This document shows, piece after piece, positions 52,435 to 61,572 of a DNA stretch of 64,000 nt (the first letter of the stretch is position 1; every line of letters begins with the position of its first letter). The notes beneath the pieces are model-generated. The model did not search any database and was not told the DNA's origin. It was given only the letters and a program-made list of their open reading frames with translations. The stretch comes from Halodesulfovibrio sp. Lineage in GTDB: Bacteria; Desulfobacterota; Desulfovibrionia; Desulfovibrionales; Desulfovibrionaceae. A program made the position numbers and the translations under genes. Location: positions 124,001 to 188,000 of the forward strand of contig NZ_JAOARI010000032.1 of NCBI RefSeq assembly GCF_025210605.1, in the 5' to 3' direction.

Positions 52435-55400
52435 CTATTTTTCTTGTTGTGCTCCTGGTTGCAATGCATGCGAAGTGATCTCATAAATCTGAATTGAAAA
52501 ATCGTCGAAGTATGCATATTCATTAGCAGACGATGAATCAAACTTCCCAATACCAAGCGTATTCATACCTACATCAATCCCCACCAGTCCCGCGTCTTCT
52601 GCAACCGTAGATACTCCGGCATTCGATAAGGCATAAATGTAGTCACCGTCATCATCGGCAGAAGGAAGCGTAATTTTCACTTGTTTCTGCGCTGGGACGC
52701 CATACAGCGCGCCTGTAACCGAATCACCAGAAATTAATTCACTTGAGTAGTTCGTAAACCTTCCCTTTGCCTGCCATATCTTTGGAGATTTATTGCGTTC
52801 TTCCCATTGTACCTGCCTGAAATAATCTCCATCTTGTGGCCAAAGAAATGACTTTTCAGATTCACGAACTGGATACGCCTTCCGTCCGATAATTTTAATA
52901 CTCCCATCTGATTCTGCGTTACCATCAGGAGTCGCGAATGCTGCGGAGACAACAGCGACTTTATCTGTGCCAAGGTACTGATGATAATTCCCTTTAACCT
53001 CTGTCAGGGTCACTTGGATTGTCGTCCAGTCCTTCATCCAAAATTTATAGCTGTGATTAGCAGAAAGCCGACCGCAGTCACTCTCCGCTTTCGCATGCTC
53101 AATATACTGCACAGGTTTGTCGATTGAGAATCCCGCATCAAGAACTGGCTGCCCTGAAGTCGCATTTATCCACATTCCACCCGCATTGATAGCTCCATGC
53201 AACGGAGTCCCCTTCAAATACGGTTCGCCGATCTGACTTGCAGTGCCCCCTGCAAATGGTACAGTTACGTGATTCAGAACATTGTAGATGTCATGAATTT
53301 CATAGCCTTCATACGAACTGATATACATAGGGAGGTAATGCATAGCAGGAACTTGGATCAACGCTCCCTGAGCATTGACAGCTATCAAGGTGTCTGTTTC
53401 GGCTCCTGCAAATGTCCACACATATTCCGCAAGATAGGTACTCTCTAACTCCCAGCCTGTTGCATTGCCTTCCGAAATATAGCTGATAACTTGATTTTCA
53501 TACTCTGGCTTGCGCTCATAAAAAGCTGAAATCGAACCAACGTGTTTTATATATTGAGGATACTCCACCATTTCGTCGTTTATGCGTTTATATATTGTTA
53601 AAACAACGGGCTGTAGTTCGGCTAACGGGTATTTTGCCAGCATATGCGAATCATCAGACATCCCGCTCACTACCGGCAAGGGGCTTGCCTTATCGCCTGC
53701 AAACTCATCCTTACTCCAGAGCATAAGGTACGGAACACCGTTAAACATACTTTTATCTTTCCAGAACCTGTCATCTGCCACATCATCCACGTTATGATCT
53801 TTAGCTATTTTATTTTCACCATGCTGCTGAAGAAACGTGTCTGTTATCCCATCCCAGTATAAATCAGGGCGCTTTCCACTGAAGGCTCGTGTGCTCTGCT
53901 CCGCCCCTCTATATGAGCAGATAAAGTTAAGCCTCAATGAATTTGAAGTACTGTTACCTTTTTTATTATCAGCGATGTCGAATGAAACCCCTGTTGCCCA
54001 CGACCCCCAAGTAAACGACGGCGGAATGGGTTGACCAAGCATAGTAGTGTGCACCTGATCGTCATCTCGATTGAATTTTATTTTCGCTTGCATGTCATAA
54101 ACAACAATATGCTCTGCGGAATCCCATTTCTCTCGAGCTTTCAATGCCTTTTTTACGCCAGCATCCTTTTTCTTTAATGAAACATTTCCCTTCGGCTCCA
54201 AGCCTTTTTTTCCTGCAACGGCTACCGTATCCAGCACCACTGCGCCTGTAACTTTCAAAGACTCATCACCATTTTCGTGGCTACCGTCTTCATCTTTAAA
54301 ATCATCATCAGATGATGGATCAGAAAAATCTGAACTGAACGCTGAATGAAGGATAGAATCTATTTTCATCAATGGCTGGTTGAATACTATTGTCCTGACA
54401 ACAGGTGCGTACCCCGTCTCTATCATTCCTTTTGATGTAACTTCGATGTGCGGCTGTAAAATAATATCGGTTCCGCTTCCCAGTTCAAGACCACCCGCAC
54501 CAAAGTCTTCTTTTCCTGCTACAGGCTCCAAACCCGAAAGCGTGCCGGTTTTATAGTCCGCAGTGCGATATGCCACATACCGCGAAATTTTCCCAACTTT
54601 TGCAAGCACAACTCCATTCGGAGGGAAAAATTCAATCGCCCGCCCAATAGAAAAAGTCGCATTTTCTTTTCCAAGCCTTGTTATATTGTGCGTTTTAGCT
54701 GCAAATAGCAGTTGGTCTTTAGCTGCATATTGCTGTGGTGTTTGAAAATACATCACGAGCCCGCCATCTGGGGTAACACTTACGTTGCCTACTGGCGCAA
54801 CTACTTCACTGCTCGGGATATACAGCGCAACGTTCCCGGACAGCAAAGCCCCCTGCGTTTTTCTTTCAGGTGGATTCCCTGACGCCGAAGGTAAAAACGA
54901 TGCAGAAAATGGCGAGATTAAGCCCGAAGGGGTAAACCAGTATTTCCGGACGGAAAGCTCAAATATATTTGAGGACAACGTATCGTCAGCATTTTTAAAT
55001 TTGAATTTTTTATTATGAATTTGTTCAACGGCAACATCTACCTCGTCATCACCATTGTATACTCGTGCGGCATACACATGCCCTGCATAGCGGATACCGG
55101 ATTCTGCTAAAAAATATGCTTTAGGAGATAAGGTAAGAGCAAGCGTTGAAAGCGAAGCGCTATTTTGCAGCGGAACCATTCCACTCATAAGCGTCGCCAC
55201 AAAAACCATTACGCCAATAATACTTACCAAAGCGCTACCTGAAGAGTTTGTGAGAACTTTTGTAGAAACAGAACGGACGATGCGGTTCGCAATAAATGCC
55301 AGAAAAGGAATAATCACCAATAACGCAGGGTTCACAGTCCAAAGGAACATGAAACCTGCAAAAGGATACAAAAGCATCTGTGCGCCAAGACATAACAGCG

Positions 55401-56154
55401 TATTATTGTGAATTGCTGACGCTGCTATTGGACCATAGCGATAATACCAAGTAACAAGCTGACGCCCCCATCCCCAAGGCATCAAACAAGTGTCACGAAA
55501 TTTTTTCAGTAATAGAACTACGGGAGCCGTGCTATCACCAAAAGCTGCCGTGGCAACAAAACAATTTCCTCCGGTATTTTCTGAATTTTCTACACCAGAC
55601 AATAGACCTTCAGCAGAAAATTGACCCGCAACGTAGGTGTTTCTAGGGACAAAAGCATTGGTGAATGTAATTGTACTGTCACCCGCTTCCATTTCCAGCG
55701 AAACAACAACTCGTGCCAAATCTTCGATAGGCGAAGCAGAACTCCACTCTGCGCCATCCCCCTGTTTGTATGCGACATTAAAGGCAGCTAAATCATCCTG
55801 AACGGGAAATCTTCCCGTAGCGAACGTACCGTCGCCAGAGGTTGTTATTGTTGTCCAAAGTTTTTTTTCTTTTGCTGAGTATGCAAGACTCTCAGTCACA
55901 ATATCGCTGTCTCGCCTATATGTAACACTGAGTTCAGTTGCAGAGGCTTTTTCAAGGGTAGTCAAATTTGTAAGCATCTTGCTTAACCGTGCCATCGTCA
56001 TTTGCCCTTTAAGCGTCGATGTGGCTACGTCATGAGTAAAAAAATAGCCCCGCATGGCATCAGACAGCCCGACGCCTACAACTGACGCCAGAAACCCCAT
56101 TAGTGCCAGAGTTAAAATTATTTCAATCAGAGTAAAGCCATGTTGTTTTTTCAT
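52435..56154 (-). CDS. Giant fused pilin: prepilin + internal CFI-box + PilX/MshP-like + large extracellular region
   Basis: This 1239-residue protein is the last gene of the MSHA-like pilus operon. Residues 1-30 are a type IV prepilin leader and helix (MKKQHG then FTLIEIILTLAL, Glu at +5), and residues 1-170 resemble a PilJ/MshO minor pilin. At about 198 an NCFVATAAFG motif opens a CFI-box domain (KKFRDTCLMPWGWGR, WYYRYGPIAAS, LLYPFAGFMF to about 275), normally found at protein C-termini. At about 303-360 a second, PilX/MshP-like start appears (NSSGSALVSIIGVMVFVA, then KAYFLAESGIRYAGH). The remaining ~880 residues are a secreted beta-rich region with an acidic Asp/Ser patch (about 600-620) and a lectin-like end (YAYFDDFSIQIYE). 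It probably corresponds to mshO, mshP and mshQ joined in one frame. Confidence 0.8.
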   Translation of the reverse strand: MKKQHGFTLIEIILTLALMGFLASVVGVGLSDAMRGYFFTHDVATSTLKGQMTMARLSKMLTNLTTLEKASATELSVTYRRDSDIVTESLAYSAKEKKLWTTITTSGDGTFATGRFPVQDDLAAFNVAYKQGDGAEWSSASPIEDLARVVVSLEMEAGDSTITFTNAFVPRNTYVAGQFSAEGLLSGVENSENTGGNCFVATAAFGDSTAPVVLLLKKFRDTCLMPWGWGRQLVTWYYRYGPIAASAIHNNTLLCLGAQMLLYPFAGFMFLWTVNPALLVIIPFLAFIANRIVRSVSTKVLTNSSGSALVSIIGVMVFVATLMSGMVPLQNSASLSTLALTLSPKAYFLAESGIRYAGHVYAARVYNGDDEVDVAVEQIHNKKFKFKNADDTLSSNIFELSVRKYWFTPSGLISPFSASFLPSASGNPPERKTQGALLSGNVALYIPSSEVVAPVGNVSVTPDGGLVMYFQTPQQYAAKDQLLFAAKTHNITRLGKENATFSIGRAIEFFPPNGVVLAKVGKISRYVAYRTADYKTGTLSGLEPVAGKEDFGAGGLELGSGTDIILQPHIEVTSKGMIETGYAPVVRTIVFNQPLMKIDSILHSAFSSDFSDPSSDDDFKDEDGSHENGDESLKVTGAVVLDTVAVAGKKGLEPKGNVSLKKKDAGVKKALKAREKWDSAEHIVVYDMQAKIKFNRDDDQVHTTMLGQPIPPSFTWGSWATGVSFDIADNKKGNSTSNSLRLNFICSYRGAEQSTRAFSGKRPDLYWDGITDTFLQQHGENKIAKDHNVDDVADDRFWKDKSMFNGVPYLMLWSKDEFAGDKASPLPVVSGMSDDSHMLAKYPLAELQPVVLTIYKRINDEMVEYPQYIKHVGSISAFYERKPEYENQVISYISEGNATGWELESTYLAEYVWTFAGAETDTLIAVNAQGALIQVPAMHYLPMYISSYEGYEIHDIYNVLNHVTVPFAGGTASQIGEPYLKGTPLHGAINAGGMWINATSGQPVLDAGFSIDKPVQYIEHAKAESDCGRLSANHSYKFWMKDWTTIQVTLTEVKGNYHQYLGTDKVAVVSAAFATPDGNAESDGSIKIIGRKAYPVRESEKSFLWPQDGDYFRQVQWEERNKSPKIWQAKGRFTNYSSELISGDSVTGALYGVPAQKQVKITLPSADDDGDYIYALSNAGVSTVAEDAGLVGIDVGMNTLGIGKFDSSSANEYAYFDDFSIQIYEITSHALQPGAQQEK

Positions 56155-56174
56155 GTATGTCCTCTCACTACAGA

Positions 56175-56684
56175 CTAGGGAGCTGCAAATAATGATCGCA
56201 GCTGTACATGGCTATTGCTGTCATACGGAAAAAGAACAACTTCCAGCAACGCAACGTCGGTACTTGACGGATGCCCGTTGCAAGATGTCAGTGGTACTTC
56301 TGTAGGAACCAGAGAAAAATAAGTACCTCCAAATGCAGGCTTCACAAATCTGACGGACGATCGATACGCACCATAATTCGTTTCAGCATCCGCATCTTCA
56401 GGGAGAATACGCACAGCAAGCTCGCAAAGAGGATTTTTTTCTTCCAGAGCCAAAGAAGCGTAGTCGAGCGTTATGTTTTCCATAACCTGACGTAACATAT
56501 ACATTTGCTGCGTTTGAATCACAGGAGACATACTGCTTTCCACCATTCTGCTACCAAATAAAGCCAGCATTGACCCCATAAATCCTAGAATTACCAACGT
56601 CAGCACAGCTTCAACCAACGTAAAGCCGCCTTCTTTTTTTGTATTGAGTCGAAAAAGAGAATAGCCCTTGCGTTCCAAACACAT
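56175..56684 (-). CDS. Type IV prepilin-like minor pilin (MshD/PilV-type)
   Basis: This 169-residue minor pilin has a prepilin peptidase site in KKEGG then FTLVEAVLTLVILGFMGSML, with Glu at +5, following a basic leader of about 20 residues. The globular part has two Cys (NPLCELAV and LTSCNGHPSS) that may form a disulfide. GAGGG five bases before the ATG at 56684 supports this start; the ATG at 56696, which overlaps the previous gene's TGA (ATGA), is an alternative. It lies 20 bases before the giant fused pilin. By position it matches mshD. Confidence 0.82.
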   Translation of the reverse strand: MCLERKGYSLFRLNTKKEGGFTLVEAVLTLVILGFMGSMLALFGSRMVESSMSPVIQTQQMYMLRQVMENITLDYASLALEEKNPLCELAVRILPEDADAETNYGAYRSSVRFVKPAFGGTYFSLVPTEVPLTSCNGHPSSTDVALLEVVLFPYDSNSHVQLRSLFAAP

Positions 56685-56692
56685 TTTTTCCC

Positions 56693-57136
56693 TCATTCTA
56701 TAAACCCCGTTGCGGCATTAATAACAACTTTCCGGCTCTCTTCTGAATCACTCAACGTAATGGTGAACGCTGATGTAAGCGGAGAGTCCTGCCCTTCTCC
56801 CTTGTAAGGCGTCCCCCAACTATCGAAGGAAATAGAAAAGGGGGTGACGGTTATAGATTCATCAAGGAGGTATGGCATTCCCCCACCGGGAAGAGGAAGT
56901 GTCGATGCAGAAGAGGTGCGAAACATTACATAGGAGTGCCGTGAATCACTGCGAATACCGTACTGTTCACCATAGGAAAGCGAACGCATCTGTGCATAAC
57001 GGATATGGCTCCGTAAAATTGAATAAGCGCTGTACAACTGCTGATGATTGGACTGTATGCGAGGGGCTGCTGTAAAAGCCAGAATTCCTATGAGAAAAAG
57101 GACAACAACAACCTCCAGCAAAGAAAATGCGCGCAT
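56693..57136 (-). CDS. GspH/FimT-type pseudopilin (MshC-like)
   Basis: This 147-residue pseudopilin has a very short leader: MRA then FSLLEVVVVLFLIGILAF, with Ala instead of Gly at the cleavage position -1 and Glu at +5. The pattern AAPRIQSNHQQLYSAYSILR then AQMRSLSYGEQYGI is characteristic of GspH/FimT pseudopilins, followed by a beta domain (FSISFDSWGTPY). Prepilin peptidases tolerate Ala at -1, but this is not the usual residue. AGGAG precedes the ATG. It is preceded by a strong terminator after the major pilin gene, so its expression is probably lower. Its position matches mshC. Confidence 0.83.
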   Translation of the reverse strand: MRAFSLLEVVVVLFLIGILAFTAAPRIQSNHQQLYSAYSILRSHIRYAQMRSLSYGEQYGIRSDSRHSYVMFRTSSASTLPLPGGGMPYLLDESITVTPFSISFDSWGTPYKGEGQDSPLTSAFTITLSDSEESRKVVINAATGFIE

Positions 57137-57191
57137 CGGTTGCTCCTGTTTTTTAGACTGGATAATTGATACTGTTCAAAGCTCAAAAAAA

Positions 57192-57236
57192 ATCTGTAAC
57201 GATGCTCCCGCATTACACGGGAGCGTCGTTACAGAT
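57192..57236 (-). terminator. Intercistronic terminator after the major pilin gene
   Basis: ATCTGTAACGATGCTCCCG pairs with CGGGAGCGTCGTTACAGAT (19 bp, one G-T) around a 7-base loop, followed on the minus strand by eight Ts. It lies between the MshA-like pilin (stop at 57282) and the minor pilin genes, so it should uncouple high pilin expression from the minor pilins. Confidence 0.9.
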
Positions 57237-57281
57237 ATACCATTACTTATTCGCTAAAAACATGATTAGCGTAATGCGCGA

Positions 57282-57758
57282 CTAGTTACCGGAATTACCG
57301 CCACCAGAGGCATTAGTGGTGTCTTGACCTGCAAGCTCGGAAATAGTCAATTCTTTGGAAACTGGCTCTTCATTACCGTCTTTATCACGTCCAACAATTG
57401 CGGTAGAAGCGTTGCAGTTTGTGGTGCCATCTTCACAAGCGTAAACCGTGATATCGTCACCAGCAACTTTATAGCCTACTACGTAATCACCAAGATCATG
57501 ACTCTTAGCCAAACCTGTTAAATCTTTTGCTGCAGGCACGTCACCTGCATTACGCAACATGTACGCCATTACTTCATGTTGTGCCATACTAACACCAGAA
57601 GCCACAGCTGCTCGTGCAGCAGAAGTTTTAGCATCTTCAGTTAAGTTCATGAATTTTGGAATCGCATATGCAGACATAATTGCTATTACAATCATTACTG
57701 CAATAAGTTCAACCATTGTAAAACCACCTTCACGAGAACCATTCTTTGCTAATATCAT
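57282..57758 (-). CDS. mshA: MSHA-type major pilin
   Basis: This 158-residue type IVa-like pilin starts at the ATG at 57758 (GGGAG upstream). The leader ends NGSREGG, then FTMVELIAVMIVIAIMSAYA with Glu at +5, followed by IPKFMNLTEDAKTSAARAAV. The FTMVELI.VMV.I....A.PKF.nl pattern is typical of the MshA group. A Cys pair near the C-terminus (VYACEDGTTNCNAS) forms the usual D-loop disulfide, and the end is Gly/Asn/Ser-rich. Strong flanking signals (163-base leader spacer, strong terminator) suggest it is the major subunit. A paralogue with the same core lies immediately upstream (57949). Confidence 0.85.
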   Translation of the reverse strand: MILAKNGSREGGFTMVELIAVMIVIAIMSAYAIPKFMNLTEDAKTSAARAAVASGVSMAQHEVMAYMLRNAGDVPAAKDLTGLAKSHDLGDYVVGYKVAGDDITVYACEDGTTNCNASTAIVGRDKDGNEEPVSKELTISELAGQDTTNASGGGNSGN

Positions 57759-57948
57759 ACTATACTCTCCCAATTTACTGCACATTCATCTTTAAACAAA
57801 ATTAAGCATGTATGTAGACCATAACGCACAATTTTGTAGATAAACTATACAGCTTATATTAGTTCTGTATCATACAAACACAAGTCACATTGTAGCATGA
57901 CAAACGGAAAATGAATATTTCTTTTCAAAAGAAACGTTAAAAATATAT

Positions 57949-58545
57949 TTACCGCGAAAAGAAAGAATTAATCCAGTTCCATATTGACCATCTACGACTT
58001 GATCTATTACCATTTTCTCGTGAGTTACTTTCTGAATCGTCATTTATAGAGTCTTCTGAATCTTCTATAACAGTGTTACTACCTTCATCAGTTAAAAAGT
58101 CACTCTCACCGTAGCCAGCAAGTTCAGAAATTGTCATTTCTTTTATAGCAAATTCCGCAAGCCTCTCTGGGGTCCGATCAACAATCGCGTTGGTGTAATC
58201 ACAACGGGGGACATCCTCCTCACACGCATATATAATGACGAAGTCATCTTCGACATCAAAGCCGACAATATAGTTTCCGATGTCGTGATAATCTGTAAGT
58301 CCTGATAAATCTTCAGCTGTAGGCAGCGCACCGCCATTTCGTAGCATGTGCCCCATAACTTCGTGATGTGCCATAGTGATGCCTGAAGCAATCGCCATTT
58401 TTGCCGCAGCAAATCGTGCATCATTGGTAAGGTTCATAAACTTAGGGATGGCATATGCCGATAGTACACTTACAACAATCATCACCGCTATAAGTTCAAT
58501 CATCGTAAAGCCTAACTCATACTTCTTCAGAGTTATCTTTTTCAT
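57949..58545 (-). CDS. Second MSHA-type pilin with acidic linker and basic/aromatic C-terminal tail
   Basis: This 198-residue pilin is a paralogue of the one at 57282: leader MKKITLKKYELG, then FTMIELIAVMIVVSVLSAYA, IPKFMNLTNDARFAAAKMAI, HEVMGHMLRNGGALPTAEDL and a Cys pair (IYACEEDVPRCDY). The unusual part is an extension of about 45 residues after the domain end: a Ser/Asp/Glu/Asn stretch (about 153-178) followed by RSSRRWSIWNWINSFFSR, a basic, Trp- and Phe-rich amphipathic helix. Pilins normally end at or near the disulfide loop. By position it matches mshB, which is a minor pilin. RBS GGGAG precedes the ATG. It lies 15 bases after the platform gene. Confidence 0.82.
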   Translation of the reverse strand: MKKITLKKYELGFTMIELIAVMIVVSVLSAYAIPKFMNLTNDARFAAAKMAIASGITMAHHEVMGHMLRNGGALPTAEDLSGLTDYHDIGNYIVGFDVEDDFVIIYACEEDVPRCDYTNAIVDRTPERLAEFAIKEMTISELAGYGESDFLTDEGSNTVIEDSEDSINDDSESNSRENGNRSSRRWSIWNWINSFFSR

Positions 58546-58560
58546 AGTGTCTCCCGCAAG

Positions 58561-59787
58561 TTACTGCGCCCCCATAACGGTATTCATTTCCCACATCGGA
58601 AGGAACACCGCCATGGCGAAAAAGCCGATCATACCAGCCATACATGCAATCAAAAATGGACCTAATAATTCAGTCATTCGGGAAATAGCATGGGCTACTT
58701 CATAGTCATAATGTGCTGTTATTTCATTTAACATTTTGCCGAGCTGACCTGTTTCCTCACCAATGCTAATCATGTTGACCACCATCGGAGTAAAAAATTT
58801 TGATTGTCGCAACGGCGCTGAAAGCCCACTACCCTGCTGCAATCGTTCCTTAACAATCTTTAATTCATGCGAAACCACAGCGTTATCGACAGCTTCTTCT
58901 AAAATATCTATTGCTTGCAAAACAGTTACTCCGCTGGACTGGAGAATCGCAAATATCGATGTAAATCGAGCCATTAGGTTTTTTTTGATAACAACGCCAA
59001 TTGCCGGAATATGTAGCAAAAGCCAGTCCTTACAATACTGTCCATGTGCTGTGCGCAGCCACGCATACACAACCACAAAAGTACCTAACAATAAGGCTCC
59101 AACAATATACCACCATGTGGTAATCAAATGATGCAGCGTCATGCAAAATTGAGTCTGCCAAGGCAAATCGATTTTGCTTTTTTCAAACATGGATGCAAAC
59201 TGCGGAATAATAAATGTTACCAGCGAAAAGAATGCTACGACCAGCGAACTGAATACAATTACAGGGTAACTGAGTGCAGATTTAACATCCTTCTTCACCT
59301 TCCCTTCATGCACAAGCACCTGCACCAACCGATCAAAAACTTCATCGAGATTACCGCTAACTTCTCCGGCATTCACCATAGATATGTACAAGCTGCTAAA
59401 CATATTCGAATGCTTTGCCATCGCTGCACTTAGGGCAGCTCCTCCTCGAACATCTTCCGCCATTTGAAGAATTATTTTTTTTAACTTCTTCGATTCTGTT
59501 TGCTGCTCAAGAATTTCCAGTGACCGTAAAATAGGAATTCCTGCGCTGAACATCGTTCTGAACTGTTTTGAAAACAACACAAGCTCAGTCAGCTTAACCT
59601 TGCCCAAACGTTTTTCAACGGAGGCAATAAATACAGCAAACCCGCTTTCCGCAGGTAGCACAGAACTAACAAGCACTTTACCCTGATCGTAAATAATCGC
59701 TTGAGCTTCATCGACAGATGCAGCTGAAAGTGTCTCAGTAATTTGCTCTCCTGCTTTAGTCATGGCGGTGTATCGATAAACGGGCAT
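58561..59787 (-). CDS. mshG: GspF/PilC-family inner-membrane platform protein
   Basis: This 408-residue platform protein anchors the assembly ATPase and extrudes the pilus or pseudopilus. Two homologous T2SSF domains are visible: the first with FSKQFRTMFSAGIPILRSLE and SNMFSSLYISMVNAGEVSGNL, the second with RFTSIFAILQSSGVTVLQAI and FFTPMVVNMISIGEETGQLG. Membrane segments occur near 170-190, 215-240 and 375-400. The start MPVYRYTAM is typical of the family; the ATG at 59787 has TGGAG upstream. It lies 26 bases after the ATPase gene. Assignment to the family is firm; the mshG name follows from gene order. Confidence 0.9.
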   Translation of the reverse strand: MPVYRYTAMTKAGEQITETLSAASVDEAQAIIYDQGKVLVSSVLPAESGFAVFIASVEKRLGKVKLTELVLFSKQFRTMFSAGIPILRSLEILEQQTESKKLKKIILQMAEDVRGGAALSAAMAKHSNMFSSLYISMVNAGEVSGNLDEVFDRLVQVLVHEGKVKKDVKSALSYPVIVFSSLVVAFFSLVTFIIPQFASMFEKSKIDLPWQTQFCMTLHHLITTWWYIVGALLLGTFVVVYAWLRTAHGQYCKDWLLLHIPAIGVVIKKNLMARFTSIFAILQSSGVTVLQAIDILEEAVDNAVVSHELKIVKERLQQGSGLSAPLRQSKFFTPMVVNMISIGEETGQLGKMLNEITAHYDYEVAHAISRMTELLGPFLIACMAGMIGFFAMAVFLPMWEMNTVMGAQ

Positions 59788-59812
59788 AACCGACTCCAAC
59801 ACTTCTACAATG

Positions 59813-61522
59813 TTACATTAAAACTGCGAAAGCAGCCTCTTCGAGGGAGGTTATTCCGCTGCAAACTTTTTCAAAGACATCTACTTTCATTGTTCTATGT
59901 CCCATACTGGAAATCGCCATTTTTATTATATCCAGGGAGGTTCCGCCGCTCATAATAATCTCTCGAATGGGGTCGGTTATTTCAAGAACCTCAAAAAAGC
60001 CTACACGCCCTGCGTATCCCGAATGAAAACAATCTGGACATCCGACTGCTTTTTTGAAAACTGCGTCTTCGGGAACATCAAGCCCCCATCGTTCTAGAAC
60101 ATTTTGCGAAGGAATATATTGCTCTGCACATTTACAAAGCCTACGGGCAAGGCGTTGTCCGATGCATACTTGCAATACCGATGAAACCAAGAAAGGCTCC
60201 ACTCCCATATCAACAAATCGTGTCGGAACCCCTGCGGCATCGTTGGTATGGACAGTTGAAAATACAAGGTGACCAGTTAATGCTGCCTGCATTGCGATGG
60301 AAGCAGTTTCACCATCCCTGATTTCACCAACCAGCACAGTATCAGGGTCTTGTCTCAAAATAGATCGCAGACCACTGGCAAATGTCATCCCAGCCTTTGT
60401 ATTCAGCTGAATCTGGCGCAAGCCCGGTACACGATATTCAATAGGGTCTTCTAGTGTAATAATATTTGTATCGGGAGTATTAAGGATGCGAAGCATAGAA
60501 TAGAGACTTGTTGACTTACCGCTACCCGTAGGTCCCGAAGATAGCACCATCCCGTATGGTAATTTGAGCAAACGTTCTATTTTAGCAAGTTCGGAAGCGG
60601 CAAAACCAAGCTGCTGTAATGTTATTCCTCCTGTGCTTTGATCGAGCAGGCGCATAACAATATTTTCACCGTAAATAGTTGGCAGAGTTGATACGCGAAT
60701 ACTTACTTCGCGTTCGCCCACGCGTATGGAAAACCTTCCATCCTGTGGAACAAGGCTTGAGGAAATATCCAGCCCTGCCATAATTTTTATTCGGGAAACA
60801 ATAAGACCAAAGACATTCCGTGGAGGTGGTGGGACTTCACGCAATTTGCCATCAACACGAAACCGGAGCTGTATGTAATTTTTCTCCGGTCCTATGTGAA
60901 TATCACTGGCTTTTTCCTGAACAGCACGAACTAAAATAGAGTTTACAAGATGGACAATCGGCGCTTCATCAGATTCTTCAACATTAAAGTTATCGGACGA
61001 TTCTGCTGAAGATTCTTCCGGTTTCTCTTCATCATCAACAACCACTTCTTCAGTTAATTCCTGAATGTCTGAGGATGCCCCGTTTCCATAGTACACAGCA
61101 GAAAAAAGCTTTCTGTACTCTTCCGTACTACAAAGCACAGGTTCGACCCTGAAGCCACTGCTCAACTCCAGTGAGTCGAATTTTTCATACAACCACGGCG
61201 TGGTAGTTGCGACTGTAAGAATTCGGTGCATGTGCTGAATTTGAATTGGGACGACATTGAGAGTCTTACTCTGTTCAGAGTTAATGGTATCAGTCACTTC
61301 AATGTCTATGACATGCTTTTGCGGATTGTACCGAGGGATGGAAAATTTTTGGGAAATAAGAGCGAGAAAAGCCTCTTCGTCTATCACTTTGTCTTTAATA
61401 AGCTGATCGGATAATGGAAGATTTGTTGATTCCTGCTTTTCAATAGCAGAATCAATATCTTTCTGTGTCACAAACCCTGTCTGCACTAATGCTTTACTAA
61501 GACGTTTATCGCCTGACGACAT
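59813..61522 (-). CDS. mshE: GspE/PilB-family assembly ATPase
   Basis: This 569-residue cytoplasmic hexameric ATPase powers pilin polymerisation. The N-terminal region (1-150) is the MshEN-type domain that in Vibrio MshE binds cyclic di-GMP; LVQTGFVTQKDIDSAIEKQE and IPRYNPQKHVIDIE fit the fold, but I cannot confirm the c-di-GMP motif. The ATPase core has SGPTGSGKSTSLYS (Walker A, about 330-338), TLEDPIEYRVPGLRQIQ, ILRQDPDTVLVGEIRDGETA (Walker B) and STVHTNDAAG. A zinc-binding tetra-Cys loop is present (RLCKCAEQ and VGCPDCFHSGYAGR). The ATG at 61522 with AGAGG upstream is preferred over GTG two codons earlier. Confidence 0.92.
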   Translation of the reverse strand: MSSGDKRLSKALVQTGFVTQKDIDSAIEKQESTNLPLSDQLIKDKVIDEEAFLALISQKFSIPRYNPQKHVIDIEVTDTINSEQSKTLNVVPIQIQHMHRILTVATTTPWLYEKFDSLELSSGFRVEPVLCSTEEYRKLFSAVYYGNGASSDIQELTEEVVVDDEEKPEESSAESSDNFNVEESDEAPIVHLVNSILVRAVQEKASDIHIGPEKNYIQLRFRVDGKLREVPPPPRNVFGLIVSRIKIMAGLDISSSLVPQDGRFSIRVGEREVSIRVSTLPTIYGENIVMRLLDQSTGGITLQQLGFAASELAKIERLLKLPYGMVLSSGPTGSGKSTSLYSMLRILNTPDTNIITLEDPIEYRVPGLRQIQLNTKAGMTFASGLRSILRQDPDTVLVGEIRDGETASIAMQAALTGHLVFSTVHTNDAAGVPTRFVDMGVEPFLVSSVLQVCIGQRLARRLCKCAEQYIPSQNVLERWGLDVPEDAVFKKAVGCPDCFHSGYAGRVGFFEVLEITDPIREIIMSGGTSLDIIKMAISSMGHRTMKVDVFEKVCSGITSLEEAAFAVLM

Positions 61523-61572
61523 ATGCACCTCTAAACCGGTTTAAGATACCCAGTTTAGCAGGTACTAAGAGG

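Noticed and set aside
55200..55560. Frameshift or missed stop joining two pilin genes
   Set aside because: The frame is continuous with sensible composition across the CFI-box and the linker; no compensating overlap or internal ribosome site was seen. It stays testable and is noted in the finding.
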